Positions 24,892 through 35,800 of a stretch of DNA of 64,000 nt are shown here, one piece after another. Made by a program: the position numbers and the translations under genes. The notes beneath the pieces were generated by a model. It was not told where the DNA came from. It saw nothing but the letters and a program-made list of their open reading frames with translations, and ran no database searches. The stretch comes from Cryptomeria japonica (lineage: Eukaryota; Streptophyta; Pinopsida; Cupressales; Cupressaceae), in the NCBI RefSeq assembly GCF_030272615.1, contig NC_081405.1, positions 473,606,008 through 473,670,007 on the forward strand, in the 5' to 3' direction. Position 1 is the stretch's first letter; each line of letters starts with the position of its first letter.

Positions 24892-25191
24892 TTTTAACCT
24901 AATTGAATGTAAACAATGGAATTTAGTTAACAAATTTAAACAATTTTGTATTTGATTTAAACAAACCTAGTTTTCATGACAAAAAAAACCATATTTTCAA
25001 TGAAAAAACAAATAAACATTACAAAAAATACAAAAATTGAATGAAAATGATTGAAAACAATAAAAACCTTACCTTTTAATGTATTTTTTAGAAAATTTTG
25101 GTCAAAAAACCAGATATTGGATTCCCAAAAATCGTGCAGCCCGTGGGTTAAAAATAACTCACGAGCTGTCACAGTCCAATTATATTGTCAG
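24892..25191. promoter_or_regulatory. 5' flank of six-exon gene with imperfect hairpin
   Basis: AT-rich upstream region. CAGCCCGTGGGTT (from 25138) pairs imperfectly with AACTCACGAGCTG (to about 25168). The position mirrors the hairpin at 13931-13965 at the other end of the two-gene segment. Confidence 0.4.
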
Positions 25192-25211
25192 AAAATTGGA
25201 TATCCAATTTT
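25192..25211. repeat. GATATC-centred palindrome, copy 3
   Basis: AAAATTGGATATCCAATTTT is a perfect 20-bp palindrome at the boundary between the two-gene segment and a TA-rich tract. Confidence 0.75.
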
Positions 25212-25435
25212 TATACTTAAATTATTTTAAAATAACATTATATTATATAATATAAAAATATATTTTATAATATAGTATTATATTATATAATAATATAATA
25301 ATATAATAATATATTATAATTATATAATATATAATAAAATATAATAATATATTAATATATTAATATATTATATTATATATTATATAATTATATAATATAT
25401 TATTACATTATATATATATTATATAATATAATATT
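25212..25435. repeat. TA-rich tract, left part
   Basis: Almost pure A/T with repeated ATATTATAAT words. It matches the tract at 39639-39811 in composition, as if one tract was split by LINE1. Confidence 0.8.
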
Positions 25436-27919
25436 ATTTTTTTGTATGGATATAGTTAATAAACCAGATTACAGACAAGTATGTAACTGCTTTAGTAGTT
25501 CGATATAACTACACAAAATAGGAGCAGTTTGTTACTTAGTAACAGTGCAAAAATATGCGAGTATGTGATTTGGTAGATCCACTATATGTCAGTCTAATTA
25601 CAATAATGACCAAAAGAAGCAAAAAAAATTGTCCATGGTGTATGCTTGGATTACATCTAGGTTATCCATTCTGTAGGTCCTTCCATCCAGAAAAGCCTGT
25701 GATCATCTAACATCCTAGCAGTTTGGATCATCTGTTGTCTTACCTGGTGGCCATTGCCTTTGATTTCTTCCATGAGAGCGTCGAGGGCATTCACAAAAGG
25801 AGTTCTCTCAGCATTGGTTCTCCCCCAGGTGTATCCATGGGATAGCTCAAAGATGAATATCATGGCATGTCCATCTAAAAGGAACCTCCGAAACTTCTCT
25901 TTGTTAAGCCTGAACACCATATTGACCTGTGAGCAGACAAAGTGGAGGGTGAGACTTCGAAAACACTCAGTAAGGGCCTTGAATTACCCTTGAAATTTTT
26001 CTAATTTCCTAATTTTTCATATATACCAAAGGATATCACCAGAATATAAATTCCAGAAAACATTAGTATCTTTCTTAAGTCCTTTAATGACCCCTATAAC
26101 AACATTAAGAATATTACACTGCACAGGAAGAGTAAAACCAAACATAAGCCAAATTTCCTAAGCAACAATGCAGTCAAAAAAAATATGTCTACTAGTTTCC
26201 CTGATTTTACAGATAGAACACAGGTCTTCATTAGTGTAGTTCGATCTGGTAGGGAGCTTGTATAGAAGAAGAAACCATCTGAAGGTTTTCTTCCTCCGAG
26301 CCAATGGAGATCCCCAAAGAGATTTGAATATATGACCCCATTGATCTCTCGATAGGTCAGAATACTAGATTGAATTGAGATGGTTGATGATGTTGCTATT
26401 AGAAGAGAGGATTTTATAGATAGAAAGAGGCTTAAGGTTCCCAATTGGGCTTCCATCGGACCAAGTGAAGGAAAGAGGGTTGCTATCTTTGTAAGCAATG
26501 GGGGGCAGGAGGATATTACAAGCATTGCACAAGATGTTATAAGTCCTTTTGTTAGAAGGAGGCAGATTAAATTTTGCAGAGAGTTCTTCCCAAGGGGTTA
26601 GAGGTCCATTAGTAATGATGTCTTTGAAGCAACAAATTCCTTTGCTGGCCCATTTTTTGGCCGAACACCCCTGAGTAAGGGCTAAAGGCTTATCTTTATG
26701 GGTTAAGTTCCACCAGATTGACCTATCCCCACACACTTGATTAATACAGCTGCTCCAAGAATTGCCAACATTAGATCTAATAATTTCCCATGCTTTCCAG
26801 ATGGTTTTGAAGATAACAGAGCCTGCGGTAGAAACTAAGAAAGATCCAACTAGTAGATCACTAATGGGGAGGGACTTCCAATATTTAGTTTTCTCAGGAA
26901 CTCCCCTACTAATATTATTATGAATGAGCACTTTCCATGGTTCATTACCTTCTAGAGCATGAAAAATCCATTTGGTTGCCAATGCAATCCCCTAGGTTCT
27001 CAGATCCTTAAGACCCAGGCCCCCAATAGATTTATCCATACAACACCAATCCCATTTGACTGAGTAAGCTTTTCTATGACCTCTTCCATCCGACCACAGA
27101 AAGTCTCTAATGGTTTTCTGAATCTCATTGATCTGATAGTTATTGAACATCCAAACAGACACATAGTATATACTGTAAGATGAGAGAATCTTTTGGCACA
27201 CTTACATTCTTCTTGCCAGTGATAAATAGTGCTTGTTCCATTTAGAGAGCTTAGATTCAATCTTCCCCTTAATCCATGCCCACATATCCTTAAGGCAGGG
27301 GGATATTGCAAAAGCGATACCCAAATATCTGACAATTGTGGTCGGTCCTCCCCATTGATACCCATAGGTAGCAAGCCAGTCTGGAGGTTTCTCAGTCCAT
27401 CTGAGCATGGTAGATTTGGGTTGGGAGATCTTGGCCCCTGCGGCTTCACAGAACAAGGAGAGTTTGGCTGATAGAGCATCCAAATTCTCTTTTGAAAGCT
27501 CAAAGAAAAGGCCAGTATCATCTGGAAATTGGATGTTGATCAATTATGAGTCATCAAGGAGGGAGATTCCCTTAACCCTAGGGGAGTGGAATTTGTCTCT
27601 AATAAAATAATAAAGAGCATCAGAAGCAATAACAAAAAGGGTAGGGGCAAGAGGGCAACCTTTCCTAATAGATCTACTAAGCTTGAGTGGATGAGAAATT
27701 AGGCCATTCACTTCTGCTTGGGCATGAGCATCCCTAAGAAGGACCTTAACAGACTGACAAAAGATCTCAGGAAATCCAAAGGCTTTGATCATAGTGGTTA
27801 TGAAACCCCATTCAATCCTATCATAGGCTTTTTTGAAGTCTAACAAAAACATGGCCACCTTCTGTTCTGAGACTCTAGCCCATTCCATGGCTTCCTAGCT
27901 TGTAATCAGATTTTCCAAG

Positions 27920-29184
27920 TGTAGCGTCCTAAAATTGCGACACTTGCAATTTCGACTGCATTTCGGTCTTCACGATGGTGACGCAACACGCAACCTGAAT
28001 GGAGACCCCGAAACCTAATTATGACACTGAAAACTGCATTTTCTTGCACCCTGGCCTGAACCTCCTTTGCACCTTGCTGTCCCGGGAGGTGGGACCAGAG
28101 CGCCCAGTGCCCTGGTCCTTCAGGACCAGGGCACCTAGCGCCCTGGTCCCCCAGGACCATGGCGCCCAGCACCCTGGTCCCTGGGTCCTATTTTGGGCCC
28201 GGTCTCTTTTGGACTTCGGGTCTTTATGTTTGCAAATTGGGAAATAAACTTTCCTGGTCAGCCTAAGGTCGGGAAAATCAGTCTATTAACCCTAATTGGC
28301 AAGTATATAAATGGCATTTTCCTCTTTCATTCGATATGAGGGAAAAAGCATGGAAACTATACTCAAGCATTCAAGCATTCAAGCATTCTTTCAAGCAATT
28401 GATCATTTCAAGTCTCCATTCAAGGCTAAGGGTTGCATTCAAGACAAGGATTCAACCATTGAAGAGGAGATCACTTACCACACATTACATGCTACAACAT
28501 ACAACATACAACAAACAACAACATCTATACCTTCGCATATAAGGATACAAACATCCTTACAACAAGGTATTAGTACTTGTTTTACATTACATTTACAACA
28601 TTTCTCATTTCTTGGTTAATTCCAAAACCGGGGTTTGACCTAAAGGAAAACCCCTAATCCCTAACCCCCCAATCGTCTTCACTTTTCTGTGTGTAGGTTG
28701 CAGGTACGTAGCTGAAATTGAAGATCTAGAATCCTTGTGCAGAGACAAACAGATCCCCCTTCGTTTCACGGATTTTTCGGAGGACCGTGGCGCTCGAGCG
28801 CCATCGTCCTGGCAACTTTTGCTCAAATTTGTAGGACAGTGCCGTATCGACATTTTACTGCTAATTCTAGGTCCGCAGCTTCATCCTATATCCCTATCTC
28901 AGTTTATAAGTGAATCTTTCTCACTTTCTATGCATGCCTAGCTTAATTCTTCTATCAACATTCTTTACAAAAGAGGGTAGCCTTGCTTTCTTAACCCTTG
29001 AAATGCATTTAGCAACCAATCTTGCATTGTGTAGGATTGGATCTTGTGGGTTTCAACCCCTCTTTTGAATGTAAAGTCTCTCCCTTAAGTGAAAACCATC
29101 AACCCTAGAGACTCTCCCTTCTCTCTCCTCGGAGTTGGAAGAGGGGAGAGCAACTAGGGTTCGATCGCGATTTTCCACTTTACA
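27920..29184 (+). repeat. 5' LTR of element B
   Basis: 1,265 bp. A good TATA box (TATATAAAT, 28304-28312) lies after U3. A GC-rich island at 28080-28195 contains overlapping inverted copies of CCTGGTCC and GGACCAGG. A second island near 28783-28812 has the 16-bp palindrome TGGCGCTCGAGCGCCA. Both stand out from the AT-rich surroundings and should fold stably in RNA. Confidence 0.93.
28304..28312 (+). promoter_or_regulatory. TATA box in 5' LTR of element B
   Basis: TATATAAAT, repeated at 34920-34928 in the 3' LTR. It is the likely RNA polymerase II start region of the element. Confidence 0.7.
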
Positions 29185-29187
29185 TTT

Positions 29188-29205
29188 TGGTGAACCTGAC
29201 GTGAA
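29188..29205 (+). other. Putative primer-binding site of element B
   Basis: TGGTGAACCTGACGTGAA begins three bases after the LTR, and its TGG matches the CCA end of a tRNA. It is not the initiator-Met site used by A, C, D and E. I could not identify the tRNA. Confidence 0.55.
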
Positions 29206-30366
29206 CATCCTTTCTGATTATTCATAGTTAGATCTGAAAATTGGATTCCTTGATTACATTTCCATGTTTGATCTTTTGCAAAATTTTAGAGGTTAATTGC
29301 ATAAAAACCCTAAATTTTCTTTTTAAGTAATTAAACTTGTGAAATGTTTAATTGTTGATGCTTGTTTCAGATCTGCCCTTCTATTACAAATTATCAATTC
29401 ATATTTGTGCTTTAATTTTGAAAATTAAGTGGTTAAGTGTCAAAACCCTAATTTTTGAAACCCTCTTGATTCAACCTTTGTCCGACAATTTCACTAATCA
29501 AAACACTTCCAAATCGGCTGTAACTTTGGATTCCGCAATAAAATCACAATATCTTTCATCCCTGAAAATTTGGAAAAAAGTTGCGAGGACCGTGTGCACT
29601 CCGAGCGCCATCGTCCCCGACATTTTTTCTGAAATTTCGGGAGCGAGATCTTACTGTATTTTTCTGCTAAAATCCAGAATTTTGGCTGATTTTATCAATT
29701 TTAACACCTTCAAAATTACAGTCAAAGTTGGTCTAGCGATTGCTTGGATTGAGGCTTCTAATCATTCAAAAATTGTTGAAATTGAAATTTGTGTCAAAAT
29801 TGTGTTTCTTACAGTCCTAAATCTGAAAAGTGTGTTATCATCCATTCGAAATTTCAGTAATTCATTCAAATTTTTGCAATTTGTGACTTTTGAAATTAAG
29901 TGCTTAATTACAACAACTTTGATTTCCGCTTTCAAAATTGAATTTTGCATGAAATTGAGTCAACTTTCAAATTTCAAAACTTGCATTGCTTTTGGTATTC
30001 CCTCTAAAATCATAAAATTCAAAATTTCAGTTTCCCTCTCTTTTTCAAAATTCAAATTTTGCATTTTTCGACAATCTTGGTAGGGTTCAATTTTGAGATT
30101 GCAACTTTAATTTGGCCTATCTACAGATCGTAAAATCACTCAATTTTTTCAGATTAGCTCTAAAATCATCATAACTTTCATCCCTGCAAATTTCGAAAAA
30201 AGTTGCAAGGACCGTGTGCACTCCGAGCGCCACGGTCCCGGACATTTTTTCCGAAATTTCGGGAGATTGTCCTGATTGTATTTAACAGCTTAAATCTAGA
30301 AGATTGGCTGGTTTTACTGAAATTTTCTACCTCTAAAATTCAAAATCTTCTCTTCCTCTCTAGTGC
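29206..30366 (+). other. Long leader of element B with duplicated structured block
   Basis: A ~150-bp block at 29557-29710 returns diverged at 30177-30330 (TCATCCCTG-AAATTT, GGACCGTGTGCACTCCGAGCGCCA, GACATTTTTT, GAAATTTCGGGAG). The second copy holds GGACCGTG (30209) pairing with CACGGTCC, a perfect 8-bp stem. Related sequence is in the LTR at 28783. The open frame at 29352-30083 spans this leader but has no domain. A packaging or translation signal is possible (inference). Confidence 0.6.
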
Positions 30367-32889
30367 ATGAGTTTTACAACAATAAGTCCTACTTACACTA
30401 TTCCCGTTAGACGAAGCCTTAGAATTAAGTCTTTCCAAGGTTTAATTACTGAGGAGATGGAACCTAATTTGAATGGTCTTTTTAACGAGGACATGGGTAA
30501 TTCCTCTAATCCTCTTAATGATGAAGAAGCTCTCCATGAGGTTTCTGTAGAACAACTTTCAAAATTGGATAACCAATTTGACGATTTTCGACAATGGATG
30601 TCTCAAGAATACCCTGATAGTCAAGCTCTTCCTTTAATTGAGGGTCTAAAACGTATGCTTCAAAGTGATAAGAATGGAATTGATATTTTGCGTGGTATTG
30701 CACACATTGTGGATTCAAATGTGATGCCTATGAAAAGTTGTGCCGAAACCTTAGGTTATACACAACCTCCTACTCAAGTCAATCATTCTATTCCTTTGAC
30801 GACTCCTATTGCTAGTATACCTACTTTTACATCAAACATAATGACTACTTCAACGCAAGACATTTCTCCTATGATCACTAGTCATGGGGGAAATCCCTCT
30901 TCTTCAATTAACCCTCTTCCTTCATTCAATCCAACTTCTTCATTCATTCCTTCAATGAGTGTTCCTATTATATCACCACAAATGAACATGACGCAAGGGG
31001 GCAATTCATTTAACCATTCCATTCCTCCTTGTAGTGTTCCTCCTGTCCAATCATCTCCTATGACTAACTATCATAGTGTCCCACCACCTTACTCTCTACC
31101 TTCTTTCAATAACATAACACATCCATCACAATCCAACACGTCTAATATAAACTCTTCGACTGAAGCGACCATTAACAATCTTGCACAAACTGTCTCTTCT
31201 TTACAGCAACAAATTGTCTCTATGAATCAATCTAAGTTTAGTGTGCCCACATTTGACGTTGCGAGCCCACTTTCTCTTGACATTGTCCGAGCTATTCGCC
31301 CTAAACATGTTGAAATTCCGCATTTGGAGCTTTATAATGGTAAGGGTGATCCTCTAACACATGTTAAGACCTTTCAAACAATATGTATTGATTTTGCTTA
31401 TGACCAAAGGTTGCTTGCAAAATTGTTTACTAGAACATTAAGAGACAAAGCCCTACAATGGTATTGCTCATTGCCTTCCTATTCTATTACTTCTTTTGAA
31501 CAACTTGCAAATGCTTTCATTCAACAATTTCAAAACAATATAAGTCCTAAAGTTACTTTGATTGATTTAATGCATTGTAAACAAGGTGTTAAAGAAAAAG
31601 TGACTGATTTCATTGGTAGATATAAGCATTTGTATGCTCAAATTTCTTTTCCAGTGCCTGACAATGATATTCAAAGAATCTTTATTTCTAATTTACAAAA
31701 AGACATTAGAGAAAAACTCATGTTTTCTGAGTTTACTTCTTTCCAACAGTTGTGCGCAACTCTTCACAATTATCAACTGACTATGAGTCAAATGGAACAA
31801 TCACATCCTATGGCTCCGAGTGATAAGGGTGATAGTAGTCAACAACCATTTGGGAAGTTTAAACCAAACAGAGAGTCCATTAAATTCAATGAAAACATCA
31901 TCAACAACAATGTGAATGCAGCATCAGGTGTGTCTCCTATTTCTAAGTTTTTCAAGAAAGAAAGAAAGTTTACTCCTTTGAATGAATCATTGCATAGTAT
32001 TATGAATAAGTTATTGGAACAAAATGTGCTTACTCTTCCTCCTATAAGGAAAATTGATCCTGCAAAGATTAATTCACCCTATTTTGATAACAAATCTTTT
32101 TATCAATTTCATCGTCAACCTGGGCATGATACTAAAAAATGTTTTGCTTTAAAGGGGAAAATTCAAGATTTGATTGATAATAATACTATCTCTGTTTCTG
32201 GAGTGAATGATAAAGGCAACACATCTGTAGCTCCTCCTAACCAAAATCTTCAAATTTTTACTGATCCATTACCTTCTCATACCTCTAATGCGATTGAGGC
32301 TAATGATTCCTCTCTTTCATCTGATGGTCTTGTGTCCATGACTCCGAATGTGATTAACTTTGTAGAGCAGCAAGAAAACCCTAAAGAACTTTCCATCACC
32401 TTTGATTCTAGTGAAACTATCAGGGCACCTGATGGTCCTTTATATATAGTTGCAAAAGTCAAGAATACACCCTGCCATGGAGTGCTTATTGATCCTTCTT
32501 GTATGGTTAATGTCATTACTGAAGAATTTCTTTTTACTTTGCAATTGAATCAAGTGATATATGATGAAACAAATGTGGTTGTGAAACTATTTGTTGCATT
32601 CTCTTCTCCTACAATTGGTTCTATTACATTACCTATTGAGGTCCATAACAAATCCCTTGATGTGGACTTTGCTATTATTCCTTCATCCGAACAATTTCGT
32701 GTGAAGCTTGGCTATCCTTGGCTATCTTCCATGAAAGCTATTGCTTCTCCTATTCACAAGTGTTTGAAATTTCCCCATAATGGTGAAGTTGTTACTGTCA
32801 ATCATAGTCTCTTTAAACCAGCTGAAAGAATTCCTAGTGTTCCTATTGATTATATTTGGCCTAAACAATTCCAATCCCTTCCTCCGTGA
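30367..32889 (+). CDS. Gag with protease-like domain, element B
   Basis: 840 codons from ATG to TGA without interruption. Residues 1-300 are Ser/Pro/Asn-rich. Residues 310-470 match the Gypsy retrotransposon Gag fold (PHLELYNGKGDPLTHVKTF, ALQWYCSLP, SFEQLANAFIQQF, FIGRYKHL). A zinc-knuckle remnant near 580 (FYQFHRQPGHDTKKC) lacks its first Cys positions. Residues 690-800 resemble a retropepsin: GVLIDPSCMVNVI has the catalytic Asp but DPS in place of DTG/DSG, then LGYPWLSSM. Gag forms the particle and the protease would process it. Activity of a DPS protease is doubtful. The frame stops before any RT. Confidence 0.88.
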   Translation: MSFTTISPTYTIPVRRSLRIKSFQGLITEEMEPNLNGLFNEDMGNSSNPLNDEEALHEVSVEQLSKLDNQFDDFRQWMSQEYPDSQALPLIEGLKRMLQSDKNGIDILRGIAHIVDSNVMPMKSCAETLGYTQPPTQVNHSIPLTTPIASIPTFTSNIMTTSTQDISPMITSHGGNPSSSINPLPSFNPTSSFIPSMSVPIISPQMNMTQGGNSFNHSIPPCSVPPVQSSPMTNYHSVPPPYSLPSFNNITHPSQSNTSNINSSTEATINNLAQTVSSLQQQIVSMNQSKFSVPTFDVASPLSLDIVRAIRPKHVEIPHLELYNGKGDPLTHVKTFQTICIDFAYDQRLLAKLFTRTLRDKALQWYCSLPSYSITSFEQLANAFIQQFQNNISPKVTLIDLMHCKQGVKEKVTDFIGRYKHLYAQISFPVPDNDIQRIFISNLQKDIREKLMFSEFTSFQQLCATLHNYQLTMSQMEQSHPMAPSDKGDSSQQPFGKFKPNRESIKFNENIINNNVNAASGVSPISKFFKKERKFTPLNESLHSIMNKLLEQNVLTLPPIRKIDPAKINSPYFDNKSFYQFHRQPGHDTKKCFALKGKIQDLIDNNTISVSGVNDKGNTSVAPPNQNLQIFTDPLPSHTSNAIEANDSSLSSDGLVSMTPNVINFVEQQENPKELSITFDSSETIRAPDGPLYIVAKVKNTPCHGVLIDPSCMVNVITEEFLFTLQLNQVIYDETNVVVKLFVAFSSPTIGSITLPIEVHNKSLDVDFAIIPSSEQFRVKLGYPWLSSMKAIASPIHKCLKFPHNGEVVTVNHSLFKPAERIPSVPIDYIWPKQFQSLPP

Positions 32890-32931
32890 AGTGATCATCT
32901 TTTCAAATCTTATCAAAAGTGGAAAAAAGAC

Positions 32932-33795
32932 ATGATCCTATCTCTAAGTGAACCTAGAACACCCAAACTTGACATTCCTATCGTTCTTGAGAAGGAAGTT
33001 CTTCCTTTGAAAGATAAAACTAATGTCTTTCCTCAAGAAGATTCCCAACCCATTCCTATGGATGTGACTATGCCTATATCTAATAAACCTCGTAAGAGTA
33101 GACCTATCCCTCCTCGTCATGATGGACTTGGTCTCCTTCCTAAACCAAATATTCCTCCCTTATATGGAGTAGTTCCTCCTCCTTCCTCTTATGGAGAGAA
33201 GAGACCTTCCTCTTCTCCTATTGTTCAGCCTAAGAGGCCACAACCTAAACACCCAAGTGATAAGGATGAGAACATTCCTCCTCCTCAATCTTCTCAACTT
33301 CCTACTAAGACTAGACGAAATCGTTCTGCACGTGAGCGCCGGCGAAAGCGTCATCTTAGAGCTCAAACTTTGCAATCCCCAAAAAAACCTTCAACAAGCA
33401 TTATTCCATTTTCTCCTCAGTCGACGATTGAGCCGAAATCTCCTAAACATAAGATGCATGATGGTCTTGATCCTGTGCGAGTTAAAGATCCTATTTTTAT
33501 AAATCTTGATGACGATATGGATGAAAATGTTATTCATGATGAACATGTTACTCCTCTTGCTTCTGATAGTGAATATGAACTTGTTGATATTGATAACCAT
33601 CTATCTAACGAATTTTCTAAAGCACTTATCCTAGCTCCTAGACAAGAACAATGTGGCTCGGAACATGAACATAGCCCTTGTTTGGATCTTGTGATAGCTC
33701 CATCTGCTGTGTTGGATGTTCCTCCTCTAGCGTGTTCCCTACCTTCTCGAAACATTGATCAGCAAGATCGGGGGGTAGATGACGTGCTAGACTAG
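32932..33795 (+). CDS. Proline-rich basic protein of element B, function unknown
   Basis: 287 codons from ATG, 42 bp after the Gag-Pro stop, in the next frame. It is rich in Pro, Ser and Lys (RPIPPRHDGLGLLPKPNIPP, PQPKHPSDKDENIPPP). A strongly basic patch, RERRRKRHLRAQ, could be a nuclear signal or bind RNA. The C-terminal third is acidic. No enzyme motif. It may be a remnant of the Gag-Pol linker left after pol was lost or a separate accessory protein. Confidence 0.65.
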   Translation: MILSLSEPRTPKLDIPIVLEKEVLPLKDKTNVFPQEDSQPIPMDVTMPISNKPRKSRPIPPRHDGLGLLPKPNIPPLYGVVPPPSSYGEKRPSSSPIVQPKRPQPKHPSDKDENIPPPQSSQLPTKTRRNRSARERRRKRHLRAQTLQSPKKPSTSIIPFSPQSTIEPKSPKHKMHDGLDPVRVKDPIFINLDDDMDENVIHDEHVTPLASDSEYELVDIDNHLSNEFSKALILAPRQEQCGSEHEHSPCLDLVIAPSAVLDVPPLACSLPSRNIDQQDRGVDDVLD

Positions 33796-34520
33796 TTTCA
33801 TTAGCATATCAGATTCTCTCCCCCTCTCTTTTGTTACTTCCTCTATATGTTAGTCTCATTCTTCTATTTTGTTGTCCTTAGTGTTGTCTACTTGAGGACG
33901 ATGCAAAGCATTGAGATCTCTCGATCTCTCTCATGTTGACTCAAAAGACACATGTGTTCCCTTCTTCTAGGTGACCTTCCTTGATTGGGGAATGAAGAAC
34001 AATTATGCATACATACATATGATATACATGAATTATCATACAGCATACTGACCCCGAGGAAAGCGAAGTCACCTTGTGCTTTGTGTTTTTTGTCTATTAT
34101 CCTTGGGCTTATCTCACACTTGGGGGCTAAATCCTTGTGATAACGTGCTCCTTTCTCATTTCTTATATGTATCACTACCTTAAAGCAATCACCCCCGGTG
34201 AGGCATGTGCGATCGCTTTAACGTAGGGGGGCATACATCCCGTTCATATCTTTTCAAGATACTTGAAAATTTCTTGACAAATTTAGCTTTGCCTTGAATA
34301 TTTTTGATATCTTTCTTGCATGACTCATAGTGAGGGAACCTTACTACTGACAGTCATGGTTCTCCCTCGTGATCTTCCCTTTTACTTTTTCAATCGAAGT
34401 CGTAAGATCCTTAGTCCACTGGGGGCTTGGTGTATCTTGCCTCCTTGACGTGGTGAAAGTTTTTCAATGTTGTTTCCTTGTACTTTACCAGAAGTATGAG
34501 CGTACGCTTATACTCCCGCT
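33796..34520 (+). other. 3' untranslated region of element B
   Basis: About 725 bp without a long + frame. It contains GAGGACGATGCAAAGC-type sequence and repeated GGGGGC words. No RT or integrase remnants were seen in translation. Confidence 0.55.
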
Positions 34521-34535
34521 AAAGTGGGGGCTAAA
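34521..34535 (+). other. Polypurine tract of element B
   Basis: AAAGTGGGGGCTAAA directly precedes the 3' LTR. Confidence 0.75.
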
Positions 34536-35800
34536 TGTAGCATCCTAAAATTGTGACACTTGCAATTTCAACTACATTTCGGTCTTCATGATGGTGACGC
34601 AACACGCAACCTGAATGGAGACCCCGAAACCTGATTATGACACTGAAAACTGCATTTTCTTGCACCCTGGCCTGAACCTCCTTTGCACCCTGCTATCCCG
34701 GGAGGTGGGACCAGAGCACCCAGCGCCCTGGTCCTTCAAGACTAGGGCGCCCAGTGCCCTGGTCCCCCAGGACCATGGCGCCCAGCGCCCTGGTCCCTGG
34801 GTCCTATTTTGGGCCCAGTCTCTTTTGGACTTCGGGTCTTTATGTTTGCAAATTGGGAAATAAACTTTCTTGGTCGGCCTAAGGTCGGGAAAATCAGTCT
34901 ATTAACCCTAATTGGCAAGTATATAAATGGCATTTTCCTCTTTCATTCTATATGAGGGAAAAAGCGTGGAAACTATACTCAAGCATTCAAGCATTCAAGC
35001 ATTCTTTCAAGCAATTGATCATTTCAAGTCTCCATTCAAGGCTAAGGGTTGCATTCAAGACAAGGATTCAACCATTGAAGAGGAGATCACTTACCACACA
35101 TTTCATGCTACAACATACAACATACAACAAACAACAACATCTATACCTTCGCATATAAGGATACAAACATCCTTACAACAAGGTATTAGTACTTGTTTTA
35201 CATTACATTTACAGCATTTCTCATTTCTTGGTTAATTCCAAAACCGGGGTTTGACCTAAAGGCAAACCCCTAATCCCTAACCCCCCAATCATCTTCACTT
35301 TTCTGTGTGTAGGTTGCAGGTACGTAGCTGAAATTGAAGATCTGGAATCCTTGTGCAGAGACGAACAGATCCCCCTTCGTTTCGCGGATTTTTCGGAGGA
35401 CCGTGGCGCTCGGGTGCCATCATCCCAGCAACTTTTGCTCAAATTTGCAGGACAGTGCCGTATCGACATTTTACTGCTAATTCCAGGTCCGCAGCTTCAT
35501 CCTATATCCCTATCTCAGTTTATAAGTGAATCTTTCTCACTTTCTATGCATGCCTAGCTTAATTCTTCTATCAACATTCTTTACAAAAGAGGGTAGCCTT
35601 GCTTTCTTAACCCTTGAAACGCATTTAGCATCCAATCTTGCATTGTGTAGGATTGGATCTTGTGGGTTTCAACCCCTCTTTTGAATGTAAAGTCTCTCCC
35701 TTAAGTGAAAACCATCAACCCTAGAGACTCTCCCTTCTCTCTCCTCAGAGTTGGAAGAGGGGAGAGCAACTAGGGTTCGATCGCGATTTTCCGCTTTACA
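34536..35800 (+). repeat. 3' LTR of element B
   Basis: 1,265 bp, same length as the 5' LTR, with a small number of substitutions (e.g. GCTCGAG to GCTCGGG at about 35408). TATA box at 34920-34928. Confidence 0.93.

Larger units (their letters stand above)
27920..35800 (+). mobile_element. Element B: Gypsy-like element with Gag-Pro only
   Basis: 7,881 bp with two LTRs of exactly 1,265 bp (TGTAGC...TTTACA) and the duplication CCAAG at 27915-27919 and 35801-35805. The 5.35-kb interior has a Gag plus protease-like ORF (30367-32889), a proline-rich ORF (32932-33795) and long untranslated parts. No RT, RNase H or integrase is present. The main ORF is unbroken over 840 codons, unlike any other element here. 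With identical LTR lengths this marks B as the youngest-looking insertion. It would need enzymes from a related full-length Gypsy element. Confidence 0.92.

Noticed and set aside
28311..28619. 102-codon frame in the LTR of B, also at 34927
   Set aside because: Present in both LTRs simply because they are repeats. It lies just after the TATA box and has low-complexity Thr/Gln content.
29352..30083. 243-codon frame in the leader of B
   Set aside because: No domain, low-complexity Ser/Lys/Phe composition. It spans the duplicated structured block and ends before Gag; more likely untranslated.
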